Position numbers and translations under genes: made by a program. The notes beneath the pieces were generated by a model. It saw only the letters and a list, made by a program, of their open reading frames with translations. It did not search any database and had not been told where the DNA came from. Positions 21,840 through 34,699 of a stretch of DNA of 64,000 bases are shown one piece after another. The DNA comes from Mytilus trossulus. Its lineage: Eukaryota; Mollusca; Bivalvia; Mytilida; Mytilidae. Positions within the stretch are counted from its first letter, which is position 1. The number at the start of each line of letters is the position of its first letter. The DNA is taken from the NCBI RefSeq assembly GCF_036588685.1, contig NC_086380.1, forward strand, positions 65,856,180 to 65,920,179. The letters run 5' to 3'.

Positions 21840-22392
21840 TGTATTTTCATCTGAGAAGCGAACTGATAGTCAACATGCTCAAGACATTCAATGTTTTCAT
21901 GCCGCAGGGAAAAACAAGTAAAGGGGAGGGAAACCAAGATTTAAATGTTCGTTTAGAATAGTAGAAATTATCGAAAGTTTCCAATTCTTTAATAAATGTC
22001 AAAATAGAAAGTAAAGTTAAGTAACTTAATTAATAGTTCTTTAAAGTTGAAGGGTAGAGAATTTCTGGAGTTAGCATTCTTAATATAAGAGGCCGAACAT
22101 TTCTTCCGTAACACACAAAACAACTTCGATTAAATCATACGCATTGGGGACATTGGGGACATTGGGGACACCACACCAATTTTCCGACTCATCATTTGTC
22201 TTGCCGTGGTAGTTCTTCATGAAAAGGGTTTAAAGACGCCGCGCTTACGAACAGCAATTTGAAAGTACTTCAACTTGAGGGTAACGATTTCCTGGGTTAG
22301 CATTAATAATGGCCCAAAATTGCCCTTGTAACACGGTAAAAAAAAGTAATTCATTTTAAAATATACCGTGACATTCTACATTGGTGACCCAA

Positions 22393-22784
22393 TAGACCAC
22401 TTTCGAGTTCATCCGTCACCGGAAAAAACTCGTCAATTATACGCGCCTTTATCATCGTCATTTGTGCGTTTAGGGGCGTCGTCACTTCCTTCCAATGTTG
22501 AGCGAGTGGTTGGAAAAATATAATTCTATATTGTACGAATTATTCGGCAAATTGAATTCTCAAAATTGACAATCAACACTGCTGTCATTAGGGAAATATC
22601 AGTTAGTACCTACAGAGCAACCATTATTTCTAGTTTATCCTGCACAAAGACGATCACTAAGACGCTTGATGAACGTAAATAGTGCAGGGATACAGGCGAG
22701 CCCCTCTATCTGGTAAATGACGTCATAAAGGCGTGTATAATTGACGAGTTTTTGCCGGTGACGGATGAACTCGAAAGTGGTCTA
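22393..22784. mobile_element. MITE-like element with ~59-bp TIRs, TA-flanked
   Basis: The left arm begins TAGACCACTTTCGAGTTCAT and the right end is its reverse complement. The arms match for about 59 bp with two mismatches. It has no coding capacity. It exists only in copy 2 of the tandem duplication; copy 1 has an empty site at 14952. Confidence 0.85.
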
Positions 22785-23947
22785 TTTCCGGACCAATCCA
22801 TTGTCTCGGCAGTTTTTAACTTCAATATGGCTAGGGATTATAGATTTTGCTCTTATACAAATATATTGGATAGCACTACAGTGGGAGGGCAAACAATTTC
22901 TGGTGTTAGCATTCTCAAAGGCCAAATATTTTGTCCGTAACACAAAAAAAAAAAGTCGAAATTGATCAAATACACAAATAACCTCTATGCTTCCAACCCA
23001 TCACTTGATTTACGACTAGGAGTTATAGACTCTGCTCTTATAATTAGCTATCATAGTAGGATAGTACTACAGCGGGGGTGGGGGTCACAGTTAAGAATTT
23101 TCAGAGTAAGCATTTTTGAATGCCCAAAATGTCGTTCGAAACCTGAACCAGATGATCCGCAAGGCGTAGCTTTATACGACCGCAGAGGTTGAACCCTGAA
23201 TGGTTGGGACAAGTATGGACACAACATTGAAGCTGGATTTAGCTCTAAATTTGGATTGTGATTAAATAGTTGACACAGCAAAGGTTTCTGACACAGAATG
23301 AATGTGTTCTAATGAACTTAAAATTTTGGTTTTCTCTTACAGCAATTCACTATGCTGTTGAATATTAATCCTCTCAAAAAAATGTTTGAAGACATTTTCT
23401 TTTTATTTATGAAATTTCAAATGAGAAAATTTAACCCAATTTTTTTAATCACATCCCCCTTTCCCTTATTCCAAAACTAATCTCAATTAAAATTTCTAAT
23501 GGAGTTTGCAATAATAACTACTCATTTAAATACATCATAAAATATTAAGATGTAAAAAAACTGCTTGTTATCACTGAATGGTAAAGATTATTTTAATTTA
23601 ATCCTATGGGATTAAAATTATAAATATATATATATATAAATATAAAGTTATGTGTATGTTACAATGAATGCTGTTTGGTAGTAAAATGTTTTAAATGTAT
23701 ACAAGTTTTTTTTATATTTTTTATATATATATATATAAAAAAAAAATTTTTTTTTGTCACAAACATGTTTTTTATTTGTTTATATGACAATAAAGATTTT
23801 CTTATTTTGGAATGTATAATAATAATATTTTACAGTCAAAGAATAAAGTTCTTTCAAAAGTTAAGAATCTAAATACACAGTTAGATTCGGCATATCAAAG
23901 AACCCCAATTATTCAATTTTGATGAAATCAAACAAATTTAATTTTAG

Positions 23948-24440
23948 ACCCTTTGGGCCCCTTATTCCTAAACTGTTGGGACCAAAACTCCCAAAATCAA
24001 TACCAACCTTCCTTTTATGGTCATAAACCTTGTGTTTGAATTTCATAGATTTCTATTTACTTAAACTAAAGTTATGGTGCGAAAACCAAGAAAAATGCTT
24101 TTTTGGGTCCCTTTTTGGCCCCTAATTCCTAAACTGTTGGGACCTAAACTCCCAAAATCAATACCAACCTTCCTTTTGTGGTCATAAACATTGTGTATAA
24201 ATTTCATTGATTTCTATTTACTTAAACTAAAGTTATTGTGCGAAAACCAAGAATAATGCTTATTTGGGCCCTTTTTTGGCCCCTTATTCCTAAAATGTTG
24301 AAACCAAAACTCCCAAAATCAATCCCAACCTTTCTTTTGTCGTCATAAACCTTGTGTCAATACTTCATAGATTTCTATTAACTTAAACTACAGTCATATT
24401 GCGAAAACCAAGAAAATGCTAATTTGGGCCAATTTTTTTT
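23948..24440 (-). repeat. Three ~165-bp tandem units, copy 2
   Basis: Counterpart of 16098-16600, almost identical. Confidence 0.75.
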
Positions 24441-26302
24441 TATACAAAATTCATCTAATGCTTAAAGTTTGTTTAAATCGTCATCATGATTTTTTTAAAA
24501 TTATTAATGTTAATTTAAAACCCGTAAATATGAGAGAAAAACTCAAAACTAAGGTTGGAACTTAGTTATATGGATATACAACCTTAAAATTTCGTACGAA
24601 AAAGTAAAAAAACCCTATCATTTAAAAAAAAAAAAATTGTTGCTCAAGTAGTTTTCCAAACGCAATTACAGGATGACAAATAATGCATGATAACTTTTTA
24701 TAAACAGTATTGCAGATCCTGGATGTTAATTTCTTGATCGCTTCACACTAGTCAGATACGTTACCGTTATGTTTTATTTTCGTAGCAAACTAATTTTCAT
24801 ATACAAAGTCTTCCTCCAAAATAATGTAACTAAGATGATTTATATAGTCATAAATCTTGGTGATAGACTCTAAAAAGTTAGAGACTGGTATACACATTTA
24901 ACGTTATGACAAACAAGTTATAAAACAATCTAATTTAAATATTGATCGCTGGTTTGGTCAAACATATATGCGTAAACAAAATTACTTGAACTATTGGATA
25001 CCATTCTATTACAGATTCAGTGACAAAAATCTCAATATAAAAACAGGGATTTCGCTGTATTGAAGATCCATTGGTGGCCTTCGGCTGTTGTCTGCCTCTT
25101 TGGTGTGGTTGCTGTCTCTTTGAGACATTCCCCATAACAATTTTCAATTTTATAAAAAATACGGTTTTACAAAGGATTTGTATGGCGATATTCTAATCCT
25201 TCTCATCATACAAATACAAATTTGTTTTTATTTTTACAAGATGAAAATATTAAATACGTTGTTCAGATAAGATTAGAGACCTCTTGTCAATGAGTGTTTT
25301 ATTTTTGTAACCACATATCAGAGATAACTGTTGAACTTATGAATTATTTTTCATTCATGCGAGTAAAATAGGTATATGTAATTGCATCAAATATCGATAA
25401 ACAATAGACAATGATTCAACCATAAGATCTTTCTTATGTTTATGAATAAAATTCTTAGTGAGCAATCACCCACAAAAAAAAAAAAGAAACAGACCATTAC
25501 TGTTAATTCATGTGTTTTATATTCATTGAAAATGTTTGTTAAAAGCTATTTGGACTTCAACTTGCTTTATTACTAACGATCAGTACAGAGAAAACTAAAA
25601 CTTACACATCATGAACCCGAACATGAAATTTATAAATTGAATTAACCGACAACTATTTCTGTTCAACTTATCTCTAGTTTTTTGCTTTTATTCTCATTTC
25701 AACAGGTCAATGTTTTCTCTTAGTCAATTTTACGGACACGTCTTTTTAAAATCTATAAATAGAATAAGTTTCTATTTTTATAAACGGTATTTCCTCGGGA
25801 AATATGAGAAAATCTAACATCCTAAAATTATTCCTTCATGCGAAACTAGTATGTCATAATCATTTCATATAACTATAAGTTAACCAATGACTAAAATACA
25901 TGTTAAATTGTGTATACATATTTTATACAATGCCATGTGTCATAGCATATTTATAGTTTAAAAAAATGCATAGATTTGAGCTGTACACTGCGGCATCATT
26001 GACACCGCTAGTTACTTATATAATAGACTCACTATACAAAATTGAGACTGATCTTGTACAGTAAACTTGTCAAAACTATACTTTAACAATGTTTAATTGG
26101 TCAAGATTTTAATCTTTATGAGTATGCAGTAGTTGTCTGGTATTTTCAACTATTATACGTTGAAATTAATATGAATTCGATGATTTAAAATTTGAAGTAC
26201 GATGTTTCGCTGTTTGTTTAGCATTGACATTCTTTAAATGTATTTCCGAAACATTGTACAGGGTTTATTTTTAATTATTTTCTACGGTTCTTACAATTGT
26301 TT

Positions 26303-26512
26303 CATGAGGGGGGATAGGACCTTTATCTGGACTCCGGGATCGGGTGTTTTAAAGCTCGGGATTTCGGGATTGATCCTTTTGGGATCCGGGAATTCTTGTT
26401 TTCGAATTTCGGGACGTCGGGATTAACTGAATTTAAATTCGGGATCTCGGGATTTCGTGTTTTTAAGCCCGGGATTTCGGGATCAGGACCCCTCCTATCC
26501 CCCCTCTTTCAT
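26303..26512. repeat. Degenerate TCGGGATT tract, copy 2
   Basis: Counterpart of 18458-18660; the closing ggacccctcctatccccc arm is slightly better matched here than in copy 1. Confidence 0.8.
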
Positions 26513-28913
26513 GAAATCGAATTTAAAAAAAAGTAATTGATATTAGAATGCAGGATGGTATTTAAAGTCATAAGAAACCTCAAATTAAAAAAATAATGAA
26601 TATGTTTTTTGATAACTCAATGGATAGTTTTCATTATAAAACTTAAGTACATCTACTTTTTTTTGAAGAACATTCTTTAATTTATTTATATTTAAAAGAA
26701 GTTTATTTTATTATAATTGCTTCCTTCCAGGATCCAGGAAGCAACTCCCCCGACATAATTTCTGTATGCAAAGTGACCTCAGTGTGACCCATCTCGTAAA
26801 AATCCGGTGATCACAATACGCATGGATATCTTTAAAATAAACTATTATCCTAATTTACATGTTAAACACGTGCTCAATTTCCATGCTTTTTGTTGATTTT
26901 TTGTCGATTGTTGACAAACAGGTGACAATCGTGAAACTTCTGCTTTAAAACACGAACTTTAATTACCTGCCATATTTTCACAACAACACTGACCGATTGA
27001 AAAAAAAATGACGATTTTACGAAATTTACACGAAAAAATGATAAATTCGTGCACAGAAGACTAAGTTTTTGATGTAAGTATGCATTGGCGCAAGAATTGG
27101 AAGAACATTATTTTTCACCGGTCACTCGTATCTTATGACTTTAATGTTAAATACGTTGGCATTCCTCTCAGTTAAAGAAAAAACACTATAAATTTGGTGC
27201 GAAGATATGTCTGTTTTACCTTCATCAAATAACATTTTCACAGATCTTTTGTTTTGTTTTGTTATCTAAGTACCGTTACAAGAACAGCATGCAATGAGGT
27301 GGCACTATCGCAAATTAGGTTGCTTATTTGATACATGTACACTAAAACAATCGGAGACAATTTCATTGGGAAGGCTAGAACAATAATTAACTTTTTCTAT
27401 TCAAGATGTCGAAATTGAGATTAAATATGGTATTTCCGGTAAAATTTGCAGATGTAGAATACACATAACAACCTCAAAACGATGATGAATAAATACATAA
27501 ATATTGTTGGGGTACATGCTTGCCATCCTTCTTTCATGTCTCATCTCACAAGGTATACCGTTAAGTACGTCTATGAGAGACCTACTGCAATACAGCGAAA
27601 CATCAACATGACACATTAGAATACACTCCTTAACAATTGCAAAAGATAGATATCCATAAAAAAATAAACCTTTTCACTGTTTAAGATCTGTTTGGGGTAT
27701 ATAGCAGCACCACATAGCATAAATATTTTACCAATTAATGATTCCTGAACCACTGACCATATTTGTTCTTCTAAAATATAAAAGTCTACTTAATATGTTG
27801 AGAAAATCTTGGACTGATGTTTTATAGATTGATGAAGTTAAATGTTGCTCAAATAAAAAGTAAAAACACAAAAATACCGAACTCCGAGGAAAATTCAAAA
27901 GGAAAATCCAAAATCAAAAGGCAAAATCAAAAGTCCAAACACATCAAACGAATGGATAACAACTGTTCACCGAAAATTCACCGAAAATAATGTATTTTCC
28001 TTTTAATATATATATATATATATATATTTTAAACCGCAAAAGTTACTTGTATAAATGCAACATGCAGGTACAACTAAAGTCAACTGACCGGAATATTAAC
28101 CTTTTTATCGGAATAAATTAAAAATGCATGTCCTCACTGTCGCAGCTTTTTTTGGCACGCTTTATATATCTATTTGACTGTCTTCATTATATTTGAACGT
28201 TTGTGTAGTTGAAATAAGATCAAGGGTGAAAATATTGTAAATCAAAATAATATAGAAAATGAGAAAATCGTTTATTTTTAGGTCTGATGAGCTATATACT
28301 TCTGTTGCCTTTTTCTTGTATTGTAATTTCAAGTAAAAGGATTAACAATATGTTGCAATGTTTTTTTTATTTTAATGTATTCCTAACTATAGTTTCCTCA
28401 TAGTTATAAATAATAGAGTATGGAGTTTGGTATGTCTGCCTTATAAAACAACTATCCACCGACGTGCAGATGAAGAGGATGTAATCAACTATAGAAACCA
28501 TTTTGTATAGTCAGCTATAAAAGGCATACCCTAACTTGTGGAATTGGTGTAACAGTAACAGATCAATATAAGAACAGACTACAAAAATGATTTAAAAGAG
28601 GCTTAAACTTATCAGATCAATACAAGTAAAACATCAAACAAAAACAAGGAAAATACCAACCCTTCATCCCTAAAAACAAAAAAGTACAGATCTGTGAGTA
28701 CTCACAGTTACCGACACCTAGTTCAAAGCCAGTTTTATTTGCTGACTTAATTTAGTATTGTCTTTGTAAACATTTTTGGTTAATATAGTCAACTTTTTTC
28801 TTGAGTTCAACCGTTCATGAAGGAACGAGAATTCAAAACAACATATAACACATAATATTAAAAAACAATAATTTAATGTATAAAATTTTACTATATACTT
28901 AGTACATACGAAG

Positions 28914-29572
28914 TCATATTACATTACTAAATATTTTCTTTTTTAAATTAGGCCTTCCATTCAATATCATGTCGTTTTCAATGGACTTTAAAAGTATCCC
29001 TTGCTCCACAACTAAAAAAATCTTTTTCTCTTCGTCTGTAAATGATAGTTTTTTTGAATAATAAAAACCCGGAAATCCGCGTGATAACATTAAAACCCCA
29101 ACTGGTTCATCAAAATGGGGAGTAACCATGACCCCTAATGCCCCTGATGCTCCGTGTTGTGATGAACAGTGAAACAGACATTTTCTTTTATCATCGATAC
29201 CATCATAATGACTTTCATAGTCTTGGGAAATTCTACACGCCCATTGAATGGATTTATCAACCGTTTCTTTACAGTACTCATATAATTCTATCTTTGGATC
29301 GTCCGTAAGGGGATCTCCATTCGGGTGTCCTATCAAATATATTGGCCTATCAACATCAATAGTTTCGAAAATGTTAATGGATGGTGGAAAAGGTCTATTA
29401 CTGTCAGATTCAAGTTCTAGTATTGCTGTATCTTGTTCTTCATTTTGATACACCATATCTTTGAAGTAGAATATGTAGTCATCGTTCTGTTTTTGACGGT
29501 GCTTTAAGTACTCAAATTCAATGAAGAAATCTTTGTTCTTTAACCGCAAGTATTTGATTTCATTACCCACTT
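28914..29572 (-). CDS. Protease exon 5 (catalytic Asp and Ser)
   Basis: Acceptor ctttttag, then 659 nt to the stop codon. It carries QDTAILELE (Asp), IYLIGHPNGDP, and CSSQHGASGALGVMVTPHF (Ser), followed by a strand with VGVLMLSRGFP that would line the substrate pocket. It ends in a Lys-rich tail. Confidence 0.78.
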
Positions 29573-32500
29573 CTAAAAAGGCAATGAAAGAAAACGTAAC
29601 TCTTCAGATATATAAAGAGATATTTGTTAGAATTAAACACATTTTGATAAATCATTTAAAAAATATGTATATGAGCAGATTATTGGAATTAAGATTGGAC
29701 CTAATTTATCTTGCAGGTGCAAAAAATAAATGCAGCGGATTTAAACGTATACTCTATCCTGAAATAGTTGTGTAACGCACTATAAAATATCAATCAATAA
29801 GACTTATAAACAAAAACAAGTTAAGCATTTGTGCAGCTGTTCCAAGTCATGAGCCTTTTTTTAATTTTTTAGTTCACTTATATGTATTGGAGTTAAATAT
29901 GGCGTCCATTTTCACTGAAAAAGTATCATTTCCATTGAAGGCCGGCTGAGGGCCACCTTCGGGTGCGGGGTTTTACCGCTGAGTTGAAGACCCATTGGTA
30001 GTATTCGTTATGTACTTTGCTCTTTTGGTCGGGTTGTTGTGTCCTTGTCATATTCCCCATTTCCATTCTTAATTGTATTTTATACACTAAACAAATAAAT
30101 TTAATCTATGAAACTGCTGTATATGAACATATAAGATTGATGTTAACTTTTATAAACTAAATATTTCATTATGATCTTTAACTTACTGATGTTATCAATA
30201 ACAACGTGTCGAGCGGTCATGACATAATTATCTCCAACTCTAAATCCGGTTCCACCTCCACCTGGCCCCCTTATTATACCGACAGAAAATGAAGCTTCTA
30301 CTATTATTCTTCTGTTCCTGATTAAATCTTTTTCGTCATTAATTTTTGTAAATTCTGCCGTTGCTTTAGAAGTGGCTGTAATGATAAACATTGTTAATTT
30401 AAAATATATTCTTTTATTTTCTTAAAATTCACCGTTGATGAATTTCGAAACTATTTCGAAACTAGGGTTCTAACTGCCTCATTTGACCATGGATGGATAT
30501 GAAAAAGTTTCCTTTATGTAATTTTAATTGTCTCGTTTTCAGCTTCTTTTAAATCCTTGGCTTTCAAGTTTTGTGTTTGTGCGTTATATATGAAGGTTTA
30601 TATAAAAAAGCGCTTCGGACAAATGAAATTGTTTTCATTCAATTACTGAGAGATGTCAATCTTGGTCGAAAAAGTTTGGCAATAGTAGTTTACCGATGTT
30701 TAAATCTCATAAATCAATAAAAAAAAAAAAGAATGAAACTAAAACCTTAGGAAATCACATGAACCTCAAGAGCGAGCCCGGTTGTATCAACAGGGGGGTA
30801 AACACTTCCTGTCATGTATGTAGGCAACACATGTGATGAAAGTAAACGCTCAGTCAAAATTGCACTCTTGGGAATATGGCCTGATCGATAAAGTATCACA
30901 CGTTTTTTTCTGGACTGAGCGAGAAAATATCAAGACTTATCCATAATGGGATTACTGTGAAAGAGGCCTCACACTTTACTTTTTAGAGACTACTTTCAAT
31001 GCGGATGATTGCCGTTGTAAAGATAACTGACTTTAGAAATGAAAATAAATTGATTTTCTTAACTCCAACAAAGAAAAATCATGTTATTAATATGATTAAC
31101 AGAATAATCATCTCCTGCTATGCACTAGTCATTTGTCGTGCAAACTATATTATAGAAGTTACATACAGGTATGGATAATTACCCTATGGCAGCAAACACA
31201 TTTTATTTTTTTATTCTGATAGAGTGAATCGTTGTTATGTGATATACCTGAATGTTGTAGCCTTGAAAACCGAATTTAGTTTTGACTTATAATAATTCAC
31301 TTACGATTGCATCTTGGTTTTGAATTGACTGATGAATTGTTTTGAGTGCTAAAAGATGATCCTTTTTCAATTCGGTTTCCTTTCCCTTTGATCACGCTTC
31401 GGGCAGAAATAGATATTGCACTTCCTATTTAAAAAAAATACATAATTAAACAGTTTTCCTGGTGAGGAAATGCAAAAACTAAGACTTAAAGTGGTACCTA
31501 CATGTAACACTACAGGGAGATAACTCAGTAAAATCAGCTAAATGTATAAATTACGTTGTGTTGTTAAGGGAATACTAAGCTTCTCAACGATCAAAACTAG
31601 TGTTTGTCAAACGGCTATATAACCAGTGTATTTTTTCTGTTAAAATGGTTGGTTCAAATGTACAAGGGTCAAAGTAAATACTTATGAAAATTAAACGAGC
31701 CAAATTAATTTTAGTGAAGGTGTTGGGTATCACCTTAAGTGATTAAACATTTATCTCGGAAGATACGACTGAATACATTTTTGAACATCATTTCATTATA
31801 CTCAAATTGAAACATGGTTAAAATAAGAGCTGAAAATTACGTCTACGAAATAGCTAGTGAATTATTATAGTGTGTAGAGGGAGAGAACAAAATATCTATC
31901 GTGTTTTCGAGATACCTCTTATCTTGTTATTCGTTCGATTTAAACTTTTGTTTTTTATCATAAAAGGATTTGGTGTATTTCTGAAATTGATATTATAATT
32001 CAAAGTTTGTAAAAGCCAATACATTAAAGACAATCCTCCTACAAACAAATATGTTGTCCATGAAAATAAGAACGTTCATGTAAAAAACCAAATGGTCGAT
32101 TCTTTTCAAAAAGACGTAAAATATGTTTGATATATATGAATATATTTCAAAAAAAGATAATAGGTACCTTTCGTTTCTGAAGAACAAGATTGTTGTGGAG
32201 TTGGATCCCGTCGAACTGTATGATCAATGATGATATTATCATTTCCTTCTATGTAGTCCTCTACAGTGAAATCAAATCGCTTGGATCCTGAAGATATCAA
32301 TACGAAAACATTTAATACAAAGACGCATAGTTATTAAAAACATATTTTTAAAATTTTTTTTAGATCATTAACGCAATATTTCTTATTTCCTGAATTTTTC
32401 ATAGTTTGAATCCAAGTTAAAAAATTTGAAATTGAAACATAATTTTTTTTACTTGCGTTCCGATACAGCTGACTTATGATTTCCGGGCATATTGGCCTTA

Positions 32501-33056
32501 TTTTAAAGATGACTTTGCTGATAGTTTGTAAATTCATCTGCTCTAAAAAAAAAAAATTCAAAAAGAGCACACAAAATAGGTGAAAAGTGTCCTGGAAGAA
32601 GTTAGGCGATTATTAGTATAGGAAGTCGACTGCAGATTCGGCGTCATGGATTTATTTGTAGATCTTGTATAGCTGATCATTATGTGCTAGTCAAGTTTAT
32701 CTCCATCTCATAAGATTTTAAAGGAATATTCAGCATTAAAAAATGCAAAAAAAGCACCGTCTGTTTATTGTTCACGAGCACCAAAAACGGTCGCTATCAG
32801 TGAATAATACGTTGCGTTGTCTTTTGAAGCATATGTTTTTCGATCCAGCTTTTGGTTTTAATTGCTGATTCGTTTGTTTCTTTTAAGTGATTTTTACAAA
32901 AAATATGCACTTGTGTTTTCAATTCTCACGGTTGATTTGGTATTGTTTAACTCTTACTGCGAAAATGTTGATTTCATATAATTTTCCCACTAGTGTTAAA
33001 AATAAGATAATATGATACATGAACGTACCTCTGGATTTGCTGGATTTACCTCCCAT
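28914..33056 (-). CDS. FAM111-like trypsin-fold serine protease with myristoylation-type N terminus
   Basis: Coding exons on the minus strand: 33029-33056 (MGGKSSKSR), 32168-32287, 31305-31424, 30187-30375 and 28914-29572. All internal junctions are phase 1 with canonical sites, and the total of 1116 nt gives 371 residues. The N terminus MGGKSS fits the N-myristoylation consensus (Gly2, Ser6, basic residues following), so the protein is likely membrane-tethered in the cytosol; this is inference. Residues 10-110 are polar and low in order. The protease domain starts near 113: a Gly-rich GPGGGGTGF loop, catalytic His146 in TARHVV, Asp200 in QDTAILELE, and Ser295 in HGASGA. The segment PIYLIGHPNG before the Ser motif is typical of FAM111-type proteases. 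Function in molluscs is unknown. Copy 2 of the tandem duplication ends just past its stop codon, so its 3' UTR probably lies in duplicated DNA. Confidence 0.78.
29810..30075 (+). repeat. Interspersed repeat (GGCGTCCATTTTCACTGAA family) in a protease intron
   Basis: Ordered blocks are gcagctgttccaagtcatga, ggcgtccattttcactgaaa, gccggctgagggcc, gggtgcggggttttaccgct, gaagacccattggta and gtcatattccccatttccat. It matches the copies at 4150 and 63850. Confidence 0.7.
30187..30375 (-). CDS. Protease exon 4 (catalytic His)
   Basis: Acceptor cattacag, donor gtaagt, 189 nt, phase 1 to 1. It encodes the start of the protease barrel: IIVEASFSVGIIRGPGGGGT, then VGDNYVMTARHVVIDNIS with the catalytic histidine in TARHVV. 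Confidence 0.75.
31305..31424 (-). CDS. Protease exon 3
   Basis: Acceptor aaatag, donor gtaagt, 120 nt, phase 1 to 1, the same length as exon 2. It encodes a basic, Ser/Asn-rich linker starting SAISISARSVIKGKGNRIEK. No domain recognised. Confidence 0.65.
32168..32287 (-). CDS. Protease exon 2
   Basis: Acceptor tatcttcag, donor gtacct, 120 nt, phase 1 to 1. It encodes SKRFDFTVEDYIEGNDNIII and a polar tail rich in Ser, Thr and Gln. No domain recognised. Confidence 0.68.
32453..32542 (-). CDS. Possible 90-nt cassette exon of the protease gene
   Basis: A T-run and TAG acceptor is followed by 90 open nt and a gtaaaa donor. The exon is symmetric (phase 1 to 1), so it can be included or skipped without breaking the frame. 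It would add about 30 residues containing TISKVIFKIRPICPEIISQL. The donor is weak, and use is unproven. Confidence 0.4.
33029..33056 (-). CDS. Protease exon 1 (28-nt start exon)
   Basis: ATG plus nine codons and one base, donor gtacgt. It encodes only MGGKSSKSR. It is too short for ORF finders; the phase-1 end fits the next exon. Choice of this start rests on frame, splice phase and the lipidation-type sequence. Confidence 0.65.
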
Positions 33057-34699
33057 GATTATTTTTTTCTATCTTGGCTTCCTTTGTTCAGTTGTGCATG
33101 CAACTCTACAGACATATTACAATATCATATATATCAGTTGAATTATTTTGTTCATATGTATTTCATTTTCCCTCATCAAACATGATAATAACATTTGTTT
33201 GAATTTTTTTACTAACCATTTTAGTAATTTCATTTTTGTACAGGTCAACAAACACTCTGATGTTGACACCACAAAATTGTCGGCAAATTTCAACATAAAT
33301 ATCCGACTTTCGTTCACTCACTCATTATCTTTGAGAATATATACTGTATTTGTTGTCTCCCTTCTCTTATATAATATTGTTTTAGTTTCATTGTCATGTA
33401 TTGTAATTTCAATGAAAAAAATCAACACAATTATTTGTACACTTTAATTTAAACTGTAATTGTACTGCTCCTCGGGGCGTCTTGATTGACAAGTACAAAT
33501 TGTTGTTGTTGTTGTTGTTGTTGGTTGTCTAACTACTGTTAATAAGTTACTCACTTGTACCGTAGAAATTATTGTTTGTCTATGCGATATTTTTTTTCAG
33601 GACGACAGGCAAACAACAATGTTCCAATGTCATAAGCGGGCAGATGAATTCAAAGATCCTAGTTAAAATATGAGGGGAAATTCAAGTAAAAAATCAAGAG
33701 AAACTAACAACGGCATAGCAAAAAACAAAAACAAACAAAGGACGACGAATAGAACACATCTATTTATAGAATGACTTCCGCATTTAAATTCAAGGTGAGT
33801 CTTTTTATTCTTCTATTTTTGCTTTTTAACCGTAAAATTCCATAAACAAATCTATGTTGAGGCATATATTAAGATCGAATAATTTGAAATAAACTTAAAT
33901 TTTATTATTAGATTAAAAACGATTAAACAATAACTGACTTTTGTTTATACAATTTGAAGTTCCCTTTAAATAGATATCCAGAAATACCCGTATACCACGT
34001 ATTACACCTTAAATTTGAATGATTCGATTTTCTGAAAATATTTTCAACATGATTAATGCATGTTATGTTTACATTTAGCGATTGATGTTTGAAGTATTCT
34101 GTCCGTTTTTTGTTGTTTTGATCTCCAAATAAACACATTATTATATATATAGCATATTTTTAACATATTTCATTTATAATAATTGTAACACTTTACCTAG
34201 AATCTAACTTTTGGTCAATTTAATAGGGTTATCAGTTTAAGATTAAAATATCACAAAAAGTAAGGCAAAGTATAGAATTACTATATTTTGAAATAAACCC
34301 TGCAGTCTTTTTCAACAATTACGATATCAAATAAAATATGACTCGATTATTTCCGTTGATCTACGTTCACTTTTAATTAAGTAATTTGTAACGGATACTT
34401 ACCTGGATGACGACCGAAATATGAATGACTTACCAACATTTACCCTCGTATTTAATACACCTTTTTAAAGTTTAAATGTAGACGTCATAGTTTTGTATTA
34501 TTTAACAATCAATATATTATTAATAGTTGTCAAACTACCGTTTCTAAATATAACTAATATTGCAGTAATCTATTTATAACGTTCTGTATTGTTGTTTGTC
34601 ATTAACACACTTATTATACAAACTTGATGGATATTTGGTGGGGAGTAGAACTATATCATTAATATTCCTTCATATTAAATAAATTCTTCATAGATACCA
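33057..34699. other. Intergenic region upstream of the protease gene
   Basis: No convincing exon. It contains a (TTG)n microsatellite at about 33502-33525 preceded by a T-rich tract and tcctcggggcgtcttgattg, which looks like a repeat tail. The region just upstream of 33056 should hold the protease promoter; I see no clear TATA box. Confidence 0.4.
33502..33525. repeat. (TTG)n microsatellite
   Basis: Seven to eight GTT/TTG units in tandem. Confidence 0.9.

Larger units (their letters stand above)
21157..28886. repeat. Copy 2 of the >7-kb direct tandem duplication
   Basis: It is collinear with 13807-21047. Differences from copy 1 include an extra ~91-bp hairpin segment at 21255-21345, a 404-bp block at 22394-22797, microsatellite length changes, and rare substitutions (examples: 24706-24708, 25560, 26328, 27583). 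Its right edge lies only ~28 bp beyond the stop codon of the FAM111-like protease gene. Confidence 0.95.

Noticed and set aside
33502-33525. Possible CRISPR-like regular array
   Set aside because: A plain trinucleotide microsatellite with no spacers; no CRISPR-type repeats are present anywhere in the window.
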